DNA of 36,382 bases from an uncultured Rhodospirillaceae bacterium. Lineage in GTDB: Bacteria; Pseudomonadota; Alphaproteobacteria; Azospirillales; Azospirillaceae. The notes under the pieces are model-generated. The model worked only from the letters and a program-made list of their open reading frames with translations. It searched no databases and had not been told where the DNA came from. The stretch is from contig CALBDS010000038.1 of NCBI GenBank assembly GCA_937927415.1, positions 1-36,382 on the forward strand. Direction: 5' to 3'. Both the position numbers and the translations under genes were made by a program. This document shows, piece after piece, positions 25,529 through 33,649 of the stretch. Positions within the stretch are counted from its first letter, which is position 1, and every line of letters begins with the position of its first letter.

Positions 25529-26712
25529 CAGGCCACACTCTTCTCCCCGATCAGGCCGGTGGCGGCTTCCATCACCCGGGCCGCCGACGCCTCCCACGAT
25601 AGAGTGTCGCGGGCAAACTGCAGCGCCCCGGCGGAGCAGCGACGATAAAGCGCCGCGTCGGTCATCAGAGACGCCGCCGCCGCCGCCAGGGCATCGGCAT
25701 CCACCGACGCCGCGATCCGGCCTGTGCGCCCGTCGATCACCTGTTCCGCCAGCCCCCCCACCGGCGTTGCCACCGCCGGCAGCCCGGCCATGGCCGCTCC
25801 CGGCGCCACCCCCGACTGGCTGGCCTCGCGGTACGGCAGCAGAAGCAGGTCGGCGGCGTTCAAAATCGGGCCGATCTCATCCTCTGCAATCCACCGGTTG
25901 TCCAGCGTCACCCCCGGCAGAGCCGCCAACTGCGCGGCGAAGGGCGCCGTATCCCCGTATCCGGCCACATGCAGCTCCACCCCCGCCCCGAACTGTGCCC
26001 GCAGCCGGGCATAGGTATCCAGCAACAGGTCGAACCCCTTATAGGCCAGGATGCGCCCGAAGAACACCAGCCGCCAGGGCCGCCCCTGCGGCGCCTGCCG
26101 CTCGGCGGGGCGCAGGCCGGGAAACGCCATGGCGGCATGGGGCAGGATAACCAGACGCTCCGGCGGCAACCCGAACCGCGCCATGGCCAGTGCCCGCACA
26201 TGCTGCGACAGCACCACCACCCGCTCGGCCCGCGCCACATCCCGCCGGGCCAGCCATTCCAGCACCCAGCTTTCTTCGCCGGGATGCGGTCGGGCGTCGT
26301 GCAGGATCAGCACATACCCAGCCCCCGCCCGGCGGATCACCGGCGACACCGCGGCATTCCACACATGCCCCATGGTGCAAAACACCGTATCGATGCGATG
26401 AGCCGCCAGATAGGCGGCAAAGCGCCGCCGCAGCCCCCCCAGCCGCAGAGTTGCCGCCGCCGCGCTGACCACCCCGGTGTAGGTGTCGATCACCAACCCC
26501 GGCCGGCCCAGCCCGCGCGCCAGCTCATCCATTTCGGCGGCCAGTTCTGACTGACGGGAGTAGGACAGGTGCAACTCCACGTCGCCGCGTGCCGCCAAGG
26601 CGCGAGCCATTTCCAAGGTGTAGCGCGGCCCACCGCCCCGCCGGCCCCAGTGCCAGACCAAAAGACGATGGGGCCGGTCCGAGGGCGCACCGGATGCAGA
26701 GACGGGAGGCAT
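25495..26712 (-). CDS. GT4-family glycosyltransferase
   Basis: From ATG 26712 (MPPVSASG) this gives 405 residues; the frame stays open to 26817 but that extension would overlap the divergent gene and has no better ribosome site. Motifs: HWGRRGGGPRYTLEMA (N-terminal glycine loop), FFGRILAYKGFDLLL near 240 (start of the nucleotide-sugar domain), and PYREASQSGVAPGAAMAG near 315-332, the E-x7-E region in its A-S-Q-S-G variant typical of GT4 polysaccharide enzymes. It is the only minus-strand gene between rmlA and the downstream cluster and converges with rmlA. Donor and acceptor are unknown. Confidence 0.85.
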   Translation of the reverse strand: MPPVSASGAPSDRPHRLLVWHWGRRGGGPRYTLEMARALAARGDVELHLSYSRQSELAAEMDELARGLGRPGLVIDTYTGVVSAAAATLRLGGLRRRFAAYLAAHRIDTVFCTMGHVWNAAVSPVIRRAGAGYVLILHDARPHPGEESWVLEWLARRDVARAERVVVLSQHVRALAMARFGLPPERLVILPHAAMAFPGLRPAERQAPQGRPWRLVFFGRILAYKGFDLLLDTYARLRAQFGAGVELHVAGYGDTAPFAAQLAALPGVTLDNRWIAEDEIGPILNAADLLLLPYREASQSGVAPGAAMAGLPAVATPVGGLAEQVIDGRTGRIAASVDADALAAAAASLMTDAALYRRCSAGALQFARDTLSWEASAARVMEAATGLIGEKSVACQSAPPATRSR

Positions 26713-26878
26713 GATGGAGCGGCTCGGGGGCAGGAAACGGGAAACCGGGGCGTTCAGGGCGATCGGGCCTGCACTATAGCCGCTCCCTGCCATCTTGTGC
26801 ATGGATATGGCGCCCATCCCGCCGCTCCATTACAAACACCCGATCCGCTTTACCCGCACATGTGCCGGAACAGGGCTT

Positions 26879-28624
26879 ATGGACATCGCCAGCATCGTTC
26901 AGACCGGAAACCTCGACGCCATCCGCACCGCCTGCGATCATGTGCGCCGCCGGGCCACCGAAACGCCCCTGACGCTTCCCGGCCTGCTGTCTGTGACCCA
27001 GGATATCCTGGCCCTGCAGAACGGCAACGCCATCCTGGCCCGACGGCAGGCGGGCATTCCTCCGCTCCCCGCCACCCCCGGCGCCGGCAACAGCTCCGGC
27101 ACCCTGATGTGCTATCTGGCGGATCTGATCGACCATTATCCCTTCGAGCTGGAACCGCCGGAAGCCCTGTTCCAGATCACCCCGTCGGCGGGGTCACTGA
27201 TCGTTCCGCTGCTCAACCATGCCCCGATCATGTTCCCAGAGGCTGGCGACGTGGCTCGCCAGATCCGGCTCATGGAATGGCTGCTGCCGGGTGTGCAGGC
27301 CTATGCCCACCGCAACGCCAGCCATCCCGACCTGTTGGCGCTGCTGGAAAAGACAGCCAACACCTGCAACATGATCCCCCTGTATTTCGCCGATTACAAT
27401 CTGGCCCCCCTGGCGCGGGTGCGGGCGTGGCTGACCTATGAGGTTCTGTCGCGCATGGGCCGGACCCTGGCCCTGGACCCGCCCCGGCGGGTGCGGATGG
27501 ACGGCCGGCGTCGGGTCGGGGTCTTCCGCAACGTGTTCAACAATGCGTCCGAGGTGGCGGCCCTGCGCGCCCACCTGCTGCCCTACGACCGCAGCCGATA
27601 CGAGATCACCCTCTACGCTCTCAGCGAATCGTTTGACAGCGGGGAGGAGCGGATGAAGCTGGACTTCGACCGCTTCGTGCTGCTGGACGACGCCAGCCCC
27701 GACGCCATCGTCAGCCGGCTGCGCGCCGACGAGTTGGACATCTTTCTGATGGGCAAAAACATTTGCGGGTTGAACAATATCCCATGGGTGGTGGGTGCCC
27801 ACCGGGTGGCGCCGCTGCAAATCGCCACCACCCTGTTTCCCATCACCACCGGCCTGCCGTCCTTCGACGCCTATTTCACCGGAAGCCTGAACGAAAGCCC
27901 CACCGCCACCACCCAGTACACCGAAACCCTGATTCTGGCCGAAGGGTCGATCAACTCTTACGATTTCAGCGGGCCGCCGGTGACGCCAGCCCCGGTGGGG
28001 CTGCGCACGCTCATGGGTCTGGACGGGTCGGAACCGGTGTTCGTCTCCGGCGCCAACCTGCACAAGATCACACCCGAACTGCTGGCCGTCTGGTCGCAGA
28101 TCCTCAAGCACGTGCCCGGTTCCCGGCTGGCGCTGTACCCGTTCAACCGCAACTGGAGCACGAGCTACGAATATGCCCAGTGCGCCACCTACCTGTATCA
28201 GCAGTTCGCCGCCAACGGCATTCCCAAAAGCCGCATAACCCTGTTCTCCACGTTCGAAACACGGGAGGCGATTCTGGGGCTTCTGTCGGAAGCCGACGTC
28301 TATCTCGACAGTTTTCCGTTCTCCGGTGCGGTGTCCATCGTCGATCCCATCTTGTGCAACTGTCCGGTGGTGGCGTTGGAAGGGACCGCGGCACGCTGCC
28401 GCCAGAGCGCCGGATTCCTGCGTGGGCTGGGGTTGGGGCACATGGTGGCCACCAGCCTTGACGGCTACATCGCCCGCGCCGTCCGGCTGGGGCTGGACCC
28501 GGCCGAACGGGCTGCCGACGCACAACGCATTGAGGCTGCCCGGCCGGCGGATTTCCCCGCCAGTCCCCATCTCTCCGGCCAGTTCTGGAGGGCAGTGGAT
28601 CTGCTGGCAGACCGCCAAATGTGA
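26879..28624 (+). CDS. TPR-less GT41-family glycosyltransferase, HMW1C (N-glycosyltransferase)-like layout
   Basis: I prefer ATG 26879 (MDIASIVQTGNLDAI), giving 581 residues; ATGs at 26795 and 26804 are alternatives. Residues 1-220 are an alpha-helical, non-TPR domain. The catalytic half begins RRVGVFRNVFNNASE and contains ANLHKITPELLAVW near 402 (lysine as in GT41 UDP site) and YLDSFPFSGAVSIVD near 480. The OGT HTTG loop is replaced by SGAVS, and the FPF-x5-IVD pattern with FLRGLGLG and AVRLGLD downstream resembles HMW1C/ApNGT, as does the overall size (about 620 residues there). HMW1C enzymes add glucose to Asn in N-x-S/T of adhesins. I assign GT41 confidently, N-glycosylation only tentatively. 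Confidence 0.75.
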   Translation: MDIASIVQTGNLDAIRTACDHVRRRATETPLTLPGLLSVTQDILALQNGNAILARRQAGIPPLPATPGAGNSSGTLMCYLADLIDHYPFELEPPEALFQITPSAGSLIVPLLNHAPIMFPEAGDVARQIRLMEWLLPGVQAYAHRNASHPDLLALLEKTANTCNMIPLYFADYNLAPLARVRAWLTYEVLSRMGRTLALDPPRRVRMDGRRRVGVFRNVFNNASEVAALRAHLLPYDRSRYEITLYALSESFDSGEERMKLDFDRFVLLDDASPDAIVSRLRADELDIFLMGKNICGLNNIPWVVGAHRVAPLQIATTLFPITTGLPSFDAYFTGSLNESPTATTQYTETLILAEGSINSYDFSGPPVTPAPVGLRTLMGLDGSEPVFVSGANLHKITPELLAVWSQILKHVPGSRLALYPFNRNWSTSYEYAQCATYLYQQFAANGIPKSRITLFSTFETREAILGLLSEADVYLDSFPFSGAVSIVDPILCNCPVVALEGTAARCRQSAGFLRGLGLGHMVATSLDGYIARAVRLGLDPAERAADAQRIEAARPADFPASPHLSGQFWRAVDLLADRQM

Positions 28625-28666
28625 TAATGCAGCTTTGCGATGATCCGCGCCGGACATAAAACCGGG

Positions 28667-28698
28667 TTGACAAACATAGGGGGCACGGGGGACATATG
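28667..28698 (+). promoter_or_regulatory. Possible promoter before the GT4 gene
   Basis: A perfect TTGACA at 28667-28672 is followed by CATATG at 28693-28698; the 20-bp spacing is long, so this is only suggestive. It lies in the 163-bp gap upstream of ATG 28788. Confidence 0.25.
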
Positions 28699-28787
28699 GC
28701 CGCCGTTTGCCCCTGGGTTTCGCCGGAATCTATCCAGCCATAGCGGTTACTAAGCCGACTCGCCAACAACTTCGACAGATTTCTCCT

Positions 28788-30566
28788 ATGAAAGCTGTTA
28801 TCAATTGTCTCCGCCTGCTTCCGCTGGATAAAGGGGCCGGTGGAGCCGGAAGCTATCTTCTGTCGCTCCTGCGGGAAATGGCGCATATCGCTGACGTGCG
28901 CGTGATTGCCAACCCCCGGATTTACAAGCTGCTGGCGGCCATCCCCGGCATCGACGTGATTCCTATTTTGGGGGAAGAGGCGTCGTTCTTTGCCGAGCAG
29001 GCCAAGTGGTGCGACGTTTTCTACGATCCGCTGAACGGCCTGGCCCCGGCGTTGCTGGATTCGCGCGTGCCGGCGCTGTGCTGCATTCATGACCTGCAGC
29101 ACAATGTCTACCCGCACTATTTTCCCGAAGGCTCGTTCGAAGGGCGCAACCGCGACTATGGCTTTGCCATCGACCGCGCCGACGCTCTGATCGCCATTTC
29201 GGAATTTGAAAAGCAGAATTTCCAGACATTCTTCGGCAAGAAGGATGTCCATGTGGTGCATCATGGCGGTTATCTGGCCGAGCACTATAATGAGTCTGTG
29301 GCCCGCAAGCTGAAGGCCGAAGGGGTGATCCCCGATGGGGACTACATCCTTTATCCGGCCGTCCCGTGGCGCCATAAGAACCATTACCGCCTGATCGAAT
29401 CCGTCCGGATGCTGCGCCGCTTCTTCGACCCCCAGGGGGTGAAGCTGGTATTGACCGGATCGCTGGAGCACTCCAGCCGATCAAAGCCCCTGTTCGAACT
29501 GCTGGTGCGTTCGGAAACCCAGCACGACGACATCGAACTGCGCGGCTTCATCAAGGACGCCGAACTGGCGGCCCTGTTCAAGAGCGCCAAGGCCATGATC
29601 TTCCCCTCCATCTACGAGGGGTTCGGGATTCCGCTGGTCGAAGCGATGCAGATGGGCACGCCCGTGCTGGCGGCGAAGATGACCGCCGTGCCCGAAGTGT
29701 GCGGCGATGCCGTCGCCTACTTCCGTGACCCGCTCAATTCCTATGCCATGGCCGAAGACATCCAGGCACTGCTGAGCGATCCGTCTCGTCTGGAGGATCT
29801 GCGCCTGGCCGGGCTGAGCCAAGGTGGGCGTTATTCCAGCAAGCGGATGGCCCAGGAAACCCTGGCAGCCTTCAAGGCGACCTGTAAGGCGGTGGAAAGC
29901 CGCGCGCCGGTGGAAATCATCAGCGCCCACCCGAATGTCGGCATCCGCCGCCCGCAGGAAAAGCTGACCGTACTGGTCAACTGCGACAACGTTTCCGCCG
30001 ACAAGGCAACCGATCCGGCCGCCTATATTGCCGATCTGGCCGCGCGTCTGGACCAGCAGTACCCCCACCCCTACCGCCGGATCTTCCTGATCCCGTCGGA
30101 TCTGGACAAGCCCTTGGTGGCGGGCCTTAGTGCTGCGGCGGCGCCGTTGGGCAATGTGGTGTTCTATGACCGCGCCGACAGCCGGCGGCTGCCCCTGGCC
30201 ACCCGCTTCGCCGTCGATAGCATCCTGGAAACCCGCTATCTCCTCTACACCCGTGCGTCGGCACCGGTGCGCGCCACCCCCCGGCGCCTGCGCGATGCCA
30301 TGGCGCTGCTGGACTATTTCACCGATCTGGGCGGCGCCGAGTTCATCGACGGCTCGCCGGCGCAGGGAACCGTGTGGCGTCCGGTCAACAAGGACCAAGT
30401 CTACAAGGCCTTCATCAAGCACCGCGACAACCCGCTGGCCCGTTTCGAAAACATGCTGATCGCCCGCCGGGTGTTCGAGCACAGCGATGGGCTGGGGACC
30501 ATCCGGTTCCTCAGCTTCTTCCTGAAGAATACCAGCACCCTTCTTTTCCCCGAAATGGACCACTGA
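28788..30566 (+). CDS. GT4-family glycosyltransferase with unassigned C-terminal domain
   Basis: Starting at ATG 28788 (MKAVINCLRLLPLD), 592 residues; the frame is open to 28707 but that extension is not conserved in character. Residues 1-375 are a GT-B enzyme: DKGAGGAGSYLLSLL at the N-terminus, YPAVPWRHKNHYRLIE near 188, LRGFIKDAELAALFKSA and PSIYEGFGIPLVEAM near 270-284 (E-x7-E). This resembles mannosyl/rhamnosyl transferases of O-antigen loci. Residues 390-592 are a second domain with LTVLVNCDNV and RRIFLIPSDLD that I do not recognise; its alternating strands and helices could be a degenerate GT-A fold. The next gene starts 7 bp downstream, so they form an operon. Confidence 0.82.
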   Translation: MKAVINCLRLLPLDKGAGGAGSYLLSLLREMAHIADVRVIANPRIYKLLAAIPGIDVIPILGEEASFFAEQAKWCDVFYDPLNGLAPALLDSRVPALCCIHDLQHNVYPHYFPEGSFEGRNRDYGFAIDRADALIAISEFEKQNFQTFFGKKDVHVVHHGGYLAEHYNESVARKLKAEGVIPDGDYILYPAVPWRHKNHYRLIESVRMLRRFFDPQGVKLVLTGSLEHSSRSKPLFELLVRSETQHDDIELRGFIKDAELAALFKSAKAMIFPSIYEGFGIPLVEAMQMGTPVLAAKMTAVPEVCGDAVAYFRDPLNSYAMAEDIQALLSDPSRLEDLRLAGLSQGGRYSSKRMAQETLAAFKATCKAVESRAPVEIISAHPNVGIRRPQEKLTVLVNCDNVSADKATDPAAYIADLAARLDQQYPHPYRRIFLIPSDLDKPLVAGLSAAAAPLGNVVFYDRADSRRLPLATRFAVDSILETRYLLYTRASAPVRATPRRLRDAMALLDYFTDLGGAEFIDGSPAQGTVWRPVNKDQVYKAFIKHRDNPLARFENMLIARRVFEHSDGLGTIRFLSFFLKNTSTLLFPEMDH

Positions 30567-30573
30567 GCACGCT

Positions 30574-31725
30574 ATGACCGCACTTCTCGACACCGACGCC
30601 CGTCCGGCTGCCGCTGTGGAAACCCCGGTCCCGCTGGTTGGGGCCGTGATTCCGGCCCGGAACCGGTTTCCCAAAACGGCTCGGTTTCTTGAAGGGCTGA
30701 CCCAGCAGACCTACCCCGGCCTGCGGATCTATGTGGTGGACAGCCATTCTTCAGACCAGACCTCCGACTACATCGGCGGTTCCTTCGACAATGTGGTGCT
30801 GCTGCAGGCCGGCGACGACGATTTCTGGAGCGGTGCGACCAATGTCGGCGTCGAGCAGGCGTTGAAGGATGGCTGTGACTACATTCTGACCATCAACGAC
30901 GACAGCGTCATCGGGTTCGAGTTCGTCGAACAGGTGGTGGAGATCGCGCAGCGTCGCAATCTCATGATCCTGGCCTCGCGGGTCGATCACCTGCAGGATA
31001 TGGGGCAGGTCTGGTCCACCGGCGCCTACAACAACTGGGGATCGCACCAGCTTTTCTACCTGCGCAATTACATGGCCTGGGAAGATGATGTTCCCGAACT
31101 GCAGACCGGGCCGGAAATCATCGAGGTGGAGCAGACCCCCGGCAACGGCGTCCTGATCCACCGCTCGGTGTTCGAGACCATCGGCCTTTATGACGCCAAA
31201 TGGTGCCCGCACCAGCACGGCGACAGCGAGTTCATCTTGCGGGCGCGCAAGCACGGCTACCGCTGCTTCGTATCGTTGCGCACGCTGGTCTACAATGATG
31301 TGGACAACTGGACCGGCCAGATCGACGTTCTCAACCCGCCGGACTTCTTCACCCGCCTGCCCAAGCCGGTGCGACGGCTGATGTCGCCGTTTGAAAAGCT
31401 TCACCGCCTGTTCTGGCACAAGCGGTCGGACCGCCGGATTCCCACCATCGGCTACATCGTCCTGAACTACGCCCCCAAAGGGGTGCGGCTGAAGACGCTG
31501 GTGCTGTATTACCTGTCCTGCCTGTGGATGTTCTACGGCCAACGGGTGCTCCCGGCCCGGGTGACCCGTGCCGCGCCCCGGCTGTCGCGCATCCGGCGGC
31601 TGCGCCTTCCCAGCGCCCAAAGCTGGGTGTATCTGGCCAGCATCGGCCGGTTCCTCTGGGCGCAGCAGCGCAGCCGGATACAAAGCCGCCGGACGGCCCG
31701 GCTGTTTGCAAAAACCCGCATGTAA
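30574..31725 (+). CDS. GT2-family glycosyltransferase (rhamnosyltransferase-like)
   Basis: A 383-residue GT-A enzyme: VGAVIPARNRF (22-32) opens the nucleotide-binding fold, VVDSHSSDQT follows, and TINDDSV near 108-114 is the D-x-D metal site. ETIGLYDAKWCPHQHGDSEF near 206-225 holds the acceptor-side acidic residues, in the style of WbbL-type rhamnosyltransferases. The basic C-terminal 100 residues may lie at the membrane. Given the rml genes in the same block, dTDP-rhamnose is a reasonable donor, but this is inference. It lies 7 bp after the GT4 gene. Confidence 0.85.
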   Translation: MTALLDTDARPAAAVETPVPLVGAVIPARNRFPKTARFLEGLTQQTYPGLRIYVVDSHSSDQTSDYIGGSFDNVVLLQAGDDDFWSGATNVGVEQALKDGCDYILTINDDSVIGFEFVEQVVEIAQRRNLMILASRVDHLQDMGQVWSTGAYNNWGSHQLFYLRNYMAWEDDVPELQTGPEIIEVEQTPGNGVLIHRSVFETIGLYDAKWCPHQHGDSEFILRARKHGYRCFVSLRTLVYNDVDNWTGQIDVLNPPDFFTRLPKPVRRLMSPFEKLHRLFWHKRSDRRIPTIGYIVLNYAPKGVRLKTLVLYYLSCLWMFYGQRVLPARVTRAAPRLSRIRRLRLPSAQSWVYLASIGRFLWAQQRSRIQSRRTARLFAKTRM

Positions 31726-31839
31726 CAGATCCATCTCCCCACGACGGGGCGAGGAATGCTATGTCGGTATCTTTCAAACAGCATATGCGCTAGACAAGGC
31801 TCACTTGGCCCCCGTCCCAGGCTCCATGGGCCTGCTGTC

Positions 31840-31859
31840 CCCGGGGGTCCGGGTTTTTT
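31840..31859 (+). terminator. Intrinsic terminator or attenuator ahead of wzm
   Basis: CCCGG (31840-31844), loop GGGT, CCGGG (31849-31853) and six T residues (31854-31859). It is 115 bp after the GT2 stop and only 25 bp before the GTG chosen for wzm. It therefore either ends the GT operon or attenuates transcription into the exporter genes. A second inverted repeat, CAGGC/GCCTG, lies just upstream around 31818-31834. Confidence 0.65.
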
Positions 31860-31884
31860 GCGATCTGCGAGCGAGAGTTCTGCC

Positions 31885-32730
31885 GTGACCGACGCGCTTT
31901 CCGCTTCTCCCGTCCCGGTCCAGGTAGCCGATGCCGCCCAGGCCGGTTCTCTGTCCGTGGCTGTGAGCGACCTTACCGAAGGGGTCCGCCGCTGGTACGT
32001 ATGGCACCGGATGGGATGGCAAGACATCCGCCTACGCTACCGCCGCTCCATGCTGGGGCCGTTCTGGCTGTCGATCAGCATGGGGATCATGATGATTGCC
32101 CTGGGCGTGCTGTACAGCAGCCTGTTCAAAATCAATATTCATGACTACATGCCCTTCCTTGCCGCCGGGCTGGTGGTGTGGGGGCTGATCTCCACAACGC
32201 TGATCGAGGGATGCTCGGTCTTCATCGATTCCGAAGGGCTGATACGTAACGTTTCATTGCCATTGTCCACATACGTCTACCGCATCCTGTGGCGCAATCT
32301 GGTGGTGTTTGCCCATAACCTCGTGGTGTATTTTGGTACGGCGTTGTGGTTCGGCATCTGGCCCGGCATGACCGGTCTGCTGTCGGTCATCGGCCTGTTG
32401 CTTTTTATCATCAACGCCACCTGGGCGGTGTTGCTGATGGGCATCCTGTCGGCACGTTTCCGTGACATCCCCCCCGTCATCAGCAGCCTGATCCAGGTGC
32501 TGTTCTTCTTCACGCCCGTGATTTGGAAACCGGAACTGGCCGCTGACCGGGCGTCGCTCATTCACTTCAACCCCTTCGCCCATATGGTGGAAGTGATGCG
32601 CGCCCCGCTGCTGGGGAACCTGCCCGGTGTGGAAAACTGGCTGACCGTCGTGATCATGGCGGTGGTCGGCTGGTACGTGACCTTGCGTCTTTACATGCGG
32701 CTACGCCACCGCATCAGCTATTGGGTGTGA
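31885..32730 (+). CDS. wzm: ABC-2 type polysaccharide exporter, permease subunit
   Basis: I start at GTG 31885 (VTDALSAS, read as Met; 281 residues), since a GAGAG precedes it and the longer frame back to 31756 crosses the T-run hairpin. The cytoplasmic lead ends in the family signature DIRLRYRRSMLGPFW, followed by six hydrophobic segments. FRDIPPVISSLIQVLFFFTPVIW and NPFAHMVEVMRAPLLG are typical of Wzm/KpsM permeases. Together with Wzt it should export a completed undecaprenyl-linked glycan across the inner membrane. Its stop overlaps the wzt start (TGATG). Confidence 0.9.
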   Translation: MTDALSASPVPVQVADAAQAGSLSVAVSDLTEGVRRWYVWHRMGWQDIRLRYRRSMLGPFWLSISMGIMMIALGVLYSSLFKINIHDYMPFLAAGLVVWGLISTTLIEGCSVFIDSEGLIRNVSLPLSTYVYRILWRNLVVFAHNLVVYFGTALWFGIWPGMTGLLSVIGLLLFIINATWAVLLMGILSARFRDIPPVISSLIQVLFFFTPVIWKPELAADRASLIHFNPFAHMVEVMRAPLLGNLPGVENWLTVVIMAVVGWYVTLRLYMRLRHRISYWV

Positions 32731-33491
32731 TGGTTATGGCCCGCATCATTCTTGACGACGTAACGGTCGAATTCCCGCTGTACCACACCGGCAACCGGTC
32801 GCTGAAAAAGAGCCTCCTGAGCAGTTGGACCGGAGGCCGCATCGCGCGCGACGCCTCCGACCGAGTCTGCGTCAAGGCGCTGGACCGGGTGTCCCTGTCG
32901 TTCGAACACGGCGACCGGGTGGCCTTGGTGGGCATCAACGGCGCCGGCAAAACCTCTTTGCTGCGGGTGCTGGCCGGTATCTATTATCCGGTCGGCGGCC
33001 GCATCCAGGTGGAAGGGCAGATCGCCCCCCTGTTCGAAATCGGACTGGGGATGGATGGCGAGGCGACGGGCTATGAAAACATCATCCTGCGCGGCCTGCT
33101 GTACGGGCTGACACCGAAGCAGTGCCGGGAACGGATCGAGGAAATCGCCGATTTCACCGAACTGGGCGAATACCTCAACATGCCGGTGCGTACCTATTCC
33201 GAGGGCATGAAGATCCGTCTGGCCTTTGCCGTCGCCACCTCGATCCATCCGGAAATCCTGTTGATGGACGAATGGATCGGCACCAGCGATGCCCGCTTTC
33301 TGGAAAAGGCCCGTCGACGGATGGAAGCCTTTGTCCAGCGGTCCAGCATTCTGGTCCTGGCCTCCCACTCCATGGAGATCGTGACCAAATGGTGCAACAA
33401 GGCGGTTCTGATGCATCAGGGTGCCGTTCGCAAGGCCGGTCCCATCGACGAGGTCATGCACTCGTACAATGAGTTGATTCACTCCACCTGA
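32730..33491 (+). CDS. wzt: ABC polysaccharide exporter, ATP-binding subunit (short form)
   Basis: 253 residues from ATG 32730 (MVMARIILDDV); ATG 32736 is equally possible. Walker A GINGAGKTS, signature YSEGMKIRLAFA, Walker B ILLMDEWIGTSD and the switch LASHSME are all intact. FPLYHTGNRSLKK near the N-terminus and LFEIGLGMDGEATGYENI are Wzt-specific. It ends after the nucleotide-binding domain and lacks the C-terminal carbohydrate-binding domain found in Wzt proteins that recognise a capped chain end, so export here is presumably not terminator-dependent. Confidence 0.92.
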   Translation: MVMARIILDDVTVEFPLYHTGNRSLKKSLLSSWTGGRIARDASDRVCVKALDRVSLSFEHGDRVALVGINGAGKTSLLRVLAGIYYPVGGRIQVEGQIAPLFEIGLGMDGEATGYENIILRGLLYGLTPKQCRERIEEIADFTELGEYLNMPVRTYSEGMKIRLAFAVATSIHPEILLMDEWIGTSDARFLEKARRRMEAFVQRSSILVLASHSMEIVTKWCNKAVLMHQGAVRKAGPIDEVMHSYNELIHST

Positions 33492-33497
33492 AACGTA

Positions 33498-33525
33498 CCG
33501 GCGTCCCGCCGGCACGATCATTTTT
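33498..33525 (+). terminator. Hairpin after wzt
   Basis: CCGGCG (33498-33503), loop TCC, CGCCGG (33507-33512), then eight bases and TTTTT at 33521-33525. It starts 7 bp after the wzt stop. The gap between stem and T run weakens it; the next hairpin is stronger. Confidence 0.4.
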
Positions 33526-33549
33526 CCGCCGACCGCTCGAAAATCCCTC

Positions 33550-33591
33550 ATAGGGTCAAGGTCCCCCCTCTTACGCCTTGACCCTATTTTC
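33550..33591 (+). terminator. Intrinsic terminator between wzt and the sulfotransferase gene
   Basis: A 12-bp perfect stem (33550-33561 with 33576-33587), 14-nt loop, followed by TTTC. It covers the TTG at 33578 that would be the longest possible start of the next gene, which argues for the internal ATG at 33650. Confidence 0.65.
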
Positions 33592-33649
33592 GGATTCGGC
33601 CACTTTCTCCGAAGCAGATCCTGTTAGCAGAGAAATTAAGAAGGCCGGT

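Noticed and set aside
33578..33649. TTG start at 33578 for the sulfotransferase
   Set aside because: It falls inside the 12-bp terminator stem, while ATG 33650 has a well-spaced AAGAAGG.
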